Source of the DNA: Nonomuraea wenchangensis
GTDB lineage: Bacteria; Actinomycetota; Actinomycetes; Streptosporangiales; Streptosporangiaceae
Direction of reading: 5' to 3'
NCBI RefSeq assembly: GCF_900111685.1
Contig: NZ_FOHX01000026.1
Coordinates: 60,598-124,597, forward strand
DNA length: 64,000 nt
Both the position numbers and the translations under genes were made by a program. Of the stretch, positions 60,770 through 64,000 are shown piece by piece. The first letter of the stretch is position 1. Each line of letters begins with the position of its first letter. The notes under the pieces are model-generated. The model had not been told where the DNA came from and searched no databases. It worked only from the letters and a program-made list of their open reading frames with translations.

Positions 60770-63334
60770 GTGACAACGCCAGAGCTGCCTACTCAATACA
60801 CACCGGCCGACGTCGAGACCCGGAGCTACGAGCGCTGGGTATCCCGGGGCTACTTCGGCGCCGACCCGGGCAGCTCGCGCGAGCCGTACAGCATCGTCCT
60901 GCCCCCGCCCAACGTGACCGGCGTCCTGCACATCGGGCACGCGCTCGACCACTCCATCCAGGACGCGCTCACCCGCCGCGCCCGCATGCAGGGCCGCGAG
61001 ACGCTGTGGCTGCCCGGCATGGACCACGCCGGCATCGCCACTCAAAACGTCGTGGAGCGCGAGCTGGCCAAGGAGGGCCTGTCCCGGCACGACCTCGGGC
61101 GCGAGGCGTTCGTCGAGCGGGTCTGGCAGTGGAAGGAGGAGTCCGGCGGCCGGATCCTCGGCCAGATGCGCAAGCTGGGCGATGGCGTCGACTGGTCGCG
61201 CGAGCGCTTCACCATGGACCCGGGCCTGTCGCGGGCCGTGCAGACCATCTTCAAGCGCCTGTTCGACGACGGCCTCATCTACCGCGCCGAGCGCATCATC
61301 AACTGGTGCCCGCGCTGCCACACGGCGCTGTCGGACATCGAGGTCGAGCACAGCGAGGACGAGGGCGAGCTCGTCTCGATCCGCTACTCCGACGACCTCG
61401 TGGTCGCCACCACCCGCGCCGAGACGATGCTCGGCGACACCGCCGTGGCCGTCCACCCGAGCGACGAGCGCTACGCCCACCTGGTCGGCACCATGGTCGA
61501 GCTGCCGCTCACCGGCCGGATGATCCCGGTGGTTGCCGACGAGCACGTCGACCCGTCCTTCGGCACCGGCGCGGTCAAGGTCACCCCGGCCCACGACCCC
61601 AACGACTTCGAGATCGGACGGCGCCACTCGCTGCCGTCCATCACCGTCATGGACGAGCGCGGCATCATCACCGCGCACGGCCCCTTCGAAGGGCTCGACC
61701 GCTTCGAGGCCAGGCCCGCCGTCGTCGCGGCGCTGCGCGCCGAGGGCCGCATCGTCGCCGAGAAGCGCCCCTACCTGCACGCGGTCGGCCACTGCTCGCG
61801 CTGCAAGACCGTCGTCGAGCCGCGGCTGTCGCTGCAGTGGTTCGTCAACGTCTCGCCGCTGGCCAAGGCCGCCGGCGACGCCGTCCGCGACGGCCGCACC
61901 CGCATCCACCCGCCGGAGATGGCCAAGCGCTACTTCGACTGGGTGGACGACATGCACGACTGGTGCATCTCCCGCCAGCTCTGGTGGGGCCACCGCATCC
62001 CGGTCTGGTACGGCCCCGACGGCGAGGTCGTCTGCGTCGGCCCCGACGAGGACCCGCCCGCCGGCTACACCCAGGACCCCGACGTCCTCGACACCTGGTT
62101 CTCCTCCGGGCTGTGGCCGTTCTCGACGCTGGGCTGGCCCGACCACACGCCGGAGCTGGAGCGCTTCTACCCGACGTCCGTGCTCGTCACCGGTTACGAC
62201 ATCCTGTTCTTCTGGGTGGCCCGGATGATGATGTTCGGGCTCTACGCCATGGACGGCGAGCCGCCGTTCCGGGTCGTGGCGCTGCACGGCATGGTCCGCG
62301 ACCAGTACGGCAAGAAGATGTCCAAGTCGTTCGGCAACGTCGTCGACCCGCTCGACTGGGTCGAGCGCTTCGGCGCCGACGCCACCCGCTTCACGCTCCT
62401 GCGCGGCGCCAACCCCGGCGCGGACGTCGCGGTGAGCGAGGAGTGGGCGGCCGGCTCCCGCAACTTCTGCAACAAGATCTGGAACGCCACCCGCTTCGCG
62501 CTCATGAACGGCGCCGCCGTCGGCTCGCTCGACGGCGCCAACCTGACCGCGGCCGACCGGTGGATCCTGTCGCGGCTGCAGACCGTCATCGGCGCGGCGG
62601 ACGCCGCCCTGGAGGACTTCGAGTTCGCCAAGGCGGCCGACCTGCTCTACCACTTCGCGTGGGACGAGGTCTGCGACTGGTACCTCGAACTGGCCAAGAT
62701 CCAGCTCGGTGAGGGGCTCGACCACACGCGGCTGGTGCTCGGCAACGTCTTCGACGCGTTGCTGCGGCTGTTGCACCCGCTGGTGCCGTTCGTCACCGAG
62801 GAGCTGTGGCGAGCGGTCACGGGCGGCGAGTCGATCGTCGTGGCCCCGTGGCCGGTGCCCGACCCCCGCTACGCCGACCCCGAGGCCGAGGCCGAGATCG
62901 TCGCGCTGCAGGATCTCGTGACGGAGGTCCGCCGGTTCCGCTCCGACCAGGGGCTCAAGCCGGGTCAGAAGGTCGCGGCCCGTCTGGGGTTGGCCGGCAC
63001 GCCGCTCGCGGCGCAGGAGACGGCCGCGCGGTCGCTGCTGCGGCTGACCGAGCCCGGCGAATCCTTCAGCCCCACTGCGCGCCTGGAAGTGGGCGGGGTG
63101 AGCGTCGAGCTCGACACCGCCGGCGCCATCGACGTGGCGGCCGAGCGCAAGCGGCTGGAGAAGGATCTTGCCGTCGCGCGCAAGGAGGCGGCGCAGGTGG
63201 CCGCCAAGCTGGGCAACGAGCAGTTCATGGCCAAGGCGCCCGACAACGTGGTCGCCAAGGTCAGGGGCCGGGCCGAGCAGGCCGCGGCCGACATCGCGAG
63301 GCTTGAGGCACAGCTGGCCGGGCTGGGTGTTTGA
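60770..63334 (+). CDS. valS: Valyl-tRNA synthetase
   Basis: This 854-residue class I synthetase charges tRNA-Val. HIGH is in PNVTGVLHIGHALDH (~residues 50-64) and KMSKS in GKKMSKSFGN (~520). The editing CP1 domain lies between, with TTRAETMLGDTAVAVHP. A C-terminal coiled-coil arm (ERKRLEKDLAVARKEAAQVA) contacts tRNA. GTG 60770 is chosen. No T-box leader is visible. Confidence 0.95.
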   Translation: MTTPELPTQYTPADVETRSYERWVSRGYFGADPGSSREPYSIVLPPPNVTGVLHIGHALDHSIQDALTRRARMQGRETLWLPGMDHAGIATQNVVERELAKEGLSRHDLGREAFVERVWQWKEESGGRILGQMRKLGDGVDWSRERFTMDPGLSRAVQTIFKRLFDDGLIYRAERIINWCPRCHTALSDIEVEHSEDEGELVSIRYSDDLVVATTRAETMLGDTAVAVHPSDERYAHLVGTMVELPLTGRMIPVVADEHVDPSFGTGAVKVTPAHDPNDFEIGRRHSLPSITVMDERGIITAHGPFEGLDRFEARPAVVAALRAEGRIVAEKRPYLHAVGHCSRCKTVVEPRLSLQWFVNVSPLAKAAGDAVRDGRTRIHPPEMAKRYFDWVDDMHDWCISRQLWWGHRIPVWYGPDGEVVCVGPDEDPPAGYTQDPDVLDTWFSSGLWPFSTLGWPDHTPELERFYPTSVLVTGYDILFFWVARMMMFGLYAMDGEPPFRVVALHGMVRDQYGKKMSKSFGNVVDPLDWVERFGADATRFTLLRGANPGADVAVSEEWAAGSRNFCNKIWNATRFALMNGAAVGSLDGANLTAADRWILSRLQTVIGAADAALEDFEFAKAADLLYHFAWDEVCDWYLELAKIQLGEGLDHTRLVLGNVFDALLRLLHPLVPFVTEELWRAVTGGESIVVAPWPVPDPRYADPEAEAEIVALQDLVTEVRRFRSDQGLKPGQKVAARLGLAGTPLAAQETAARSLLRLTEPGESFSPTARLEVGGVSVELDTAGAIDVAAERKRLEKDLAVARKEAAQVAAKLGNEQFMAKAPDNVVAKVRGRAEQAAADIARLEAQLAGLGV

Positions 63335-63348
63335 ACCTTCGGGGCGCA

Positions 63349-63384
63349 GGGAAGGTCTATTCGTTACCGAAGAACGACCTTCCC
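63349..63384 (+). terminator. Hairpin after valS
   Basis: GGGAAGGTC (63349-63357) pairs perfectly with GACCTTCCC (63376-63384). It begins 15 bases after valS and precedes the rRNA promoters. Confidence 0.55.
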
Positions 63385-63481
63385 CGCCCGTGAGGGCTGC
63401 TAGAGTTTTGTGTGTAGGGCGAGTACGCCCTGCCACTCCTCACAACGAACCCCGATCTTCGGGCTGGGTCCGGCCAGGCGG

Positions 63482-63511
63482 TTGGACAAGGGCCGAAAGT
63501 TGGAGTAAGTT
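63482..63511 (+). promoter_or_regulatory. rRNA operon promoter, upstream
   Basis: TTGGAC (63482-63487) and TAAGTT (63506-63511) are separated by 18 bases. It lies about 270 bases before 16S. Confidence 0.6.
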
Positions 63512-63563
63512 ACGAGGGTTGCCTCGACGAGGGGCAAGTCCGGAAGCTCCCGGAACGGGCGGT

Positions 63564-63593
63564 TTGACAAGAATCGTCCGGATCTGGTAGGCT
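63564..63593 (+). promoter_or_regulatory. rRNA operon promoter, main
   Basis: A perfect TTGACA (63564-63569) is followed after 18 bases by TAGGCT (63588-63593). It is the best promoter in the window and lies ~190 bases before 16S. Confidence 0.8.
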
Positions 63594-63785
63594 GAAGGAG
63601 AAGCGAAGTGCGCCTCCGGCGCTGACACTCGAAAGAGTGTCCGGTCGAGGATGATCGCGTCCGTTTCTTGAGAACTCAACAGTGTGTTAAAAGCCAGTGC
63701 ATGTGCATCACACATGTATGACCCCGTCATTTTTGACGGATTCTTGCTTGGATGATTCATCCGGACAAGCTGTTTTCACAGACAT
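63594..63785 (+). other. rRNA leader with processing and antitermination signals
   Basis: A GACACTC-GAAA-GAGTGTC hairpin (63624-63641) with a GNRA loop is followed by TTCTTGAGAACTCAACAG (63666-63683), the conserved leader block seen before actinobacterial 16S genes. A second hairpin, CCGTCA-TTTT-TGACGG, lies at 63724-63739. No protein gene occurs here. Confidence 0.75.
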
Positions 63786-64000
63786 TGTTTGGAGAGTTTG
63801 ATCCTGGCTCAGGACGAACGCTGGCGGCGTGCTTAACACATGCAAGTCGAGCGGAAAGGCCCTTCGGGGTACTCGAGCGGCGAACGGGTGAGTAACACGT
63901 GAGCAACCTGCCCCTGACTCTGGGATAAGCCCGGGAAACTGGGTCTAATACCGGATATGACCGCCTCCGGCATCGGATGGTGGTGGAAAGTTTTTCGGTT
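63786..64000 (+). rRNA. rrs: 16S ribosomal RNA, 5' part
   Basis: AGAGTTTGATCCTGGCTCAG at 63793 is the universal 16S start (E. coli position 8). The following ~200 bases include GCGGCGTGCTTAACACATGC and the GAGTAACACGTGAG block. The V1/V2 sequence (GCGGAAAGGCCCTTCGGGGT; CTGGGATAAGCCCGGGAAAC) is like Streptosporangiaceae. The gene runs off the window. Confidence 0.97.

Noticed and set aside
60755..63436. An 893-codon minus-strand frame opposite valS
   Set aside because: It mirrors valS codon by codon and shows no domain. It is a GC artefact.

Overview
The window is high-GC actinomycete chromosome. Gene order (tig-clpP1-clpP2-clpX-valS), mycothiol-type redox proteins, frequent GTG starts, NTGA-type gene overlaps and an actinobacterial rRNA leader all fit. 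The first ~215 bases of the 16S rRNA at the right edge look like the Streptosporangiaceae (Nonomuraea/Streptosporangium type). That placement is from memory of the family, not from a search.

Layout. Bases 1-34.6 kb are mostly housekeeping and metabolic genes: a 24-residue peptide gene coupled to a TPR protein, a DUF523/DUF1722 protein, NUDIX, a beta-lactamase-like protein, a TetR/quinone-oxidoreductase pair with twin operators, a PiT phosphate transporter with its DUF47 partner, purU, a peptidase/AraC/VOC operon, an HNH endonuclease, ilvD, a NERD protein, a Ser/Thr kinase, pepN, a mycothiol-type DsbA-like reductase, an aldehyde dehydrogenase, def, an rpiB-like gene, an Eis-type acetyltransferase, a SpoIIE phosphatase and a site-2 protease. 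Between 32.3 and 34.3 kb lies a module that looks recently acquired: TetR, SDR and a frameshifted SMR transporter, ending in an IS481-type transposase remnant.

From 34739 to 44086 lies an integrated actinomycete integrative and conjugative element (AICE, pSAM2-like) in the 3' end of a tRNA-Pro(UGG) gene. It is bounded by exact 49-bp direct repeats. It carries a GntR/KorSA-type repressor with two operators, an SCO3933-like protein, an FtsK-type transfer protein, a DUF2637/Spd protein, a chain of tiny zinc-ribbon ORFs, a RepSA-type initiator, an excisionase and a tyrosine integrase. Left-end cargo is a membrane-anchored HEPN-like protein and a 2H phosphoesterase. The element also brings its own copy of the tRNA terminator.

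From 44 kb on: tRNA-Pro, tRNA-Gly, a uridine-kinase-like protein without a P-loop, a TrpB2-like enzyme, a 25-residue ribosomal protein (bL37-like), a DeoR-galT operon, a ydaO-type c-di-AMP riboswitch in front of a secreted coiled-coil wall protein, an ABC exporter with a two-component system, a DinB protein, an RsbW-like ATPase divergent from an XRE/DUF5753 regulator, then tig, clpP1, clpP2, clpX and valS. The window ends in an rRNA operon leader with two good promoters and the start of 16S rRNA.

The most unusual items are the coupled micro-peptide/TPR pair at the left edge, the HEPN plus 2H phosphoesterase cargo of the AICE, and the run of four 37-51-residue zinc-ribbon proteins in its transfer/replication operon.
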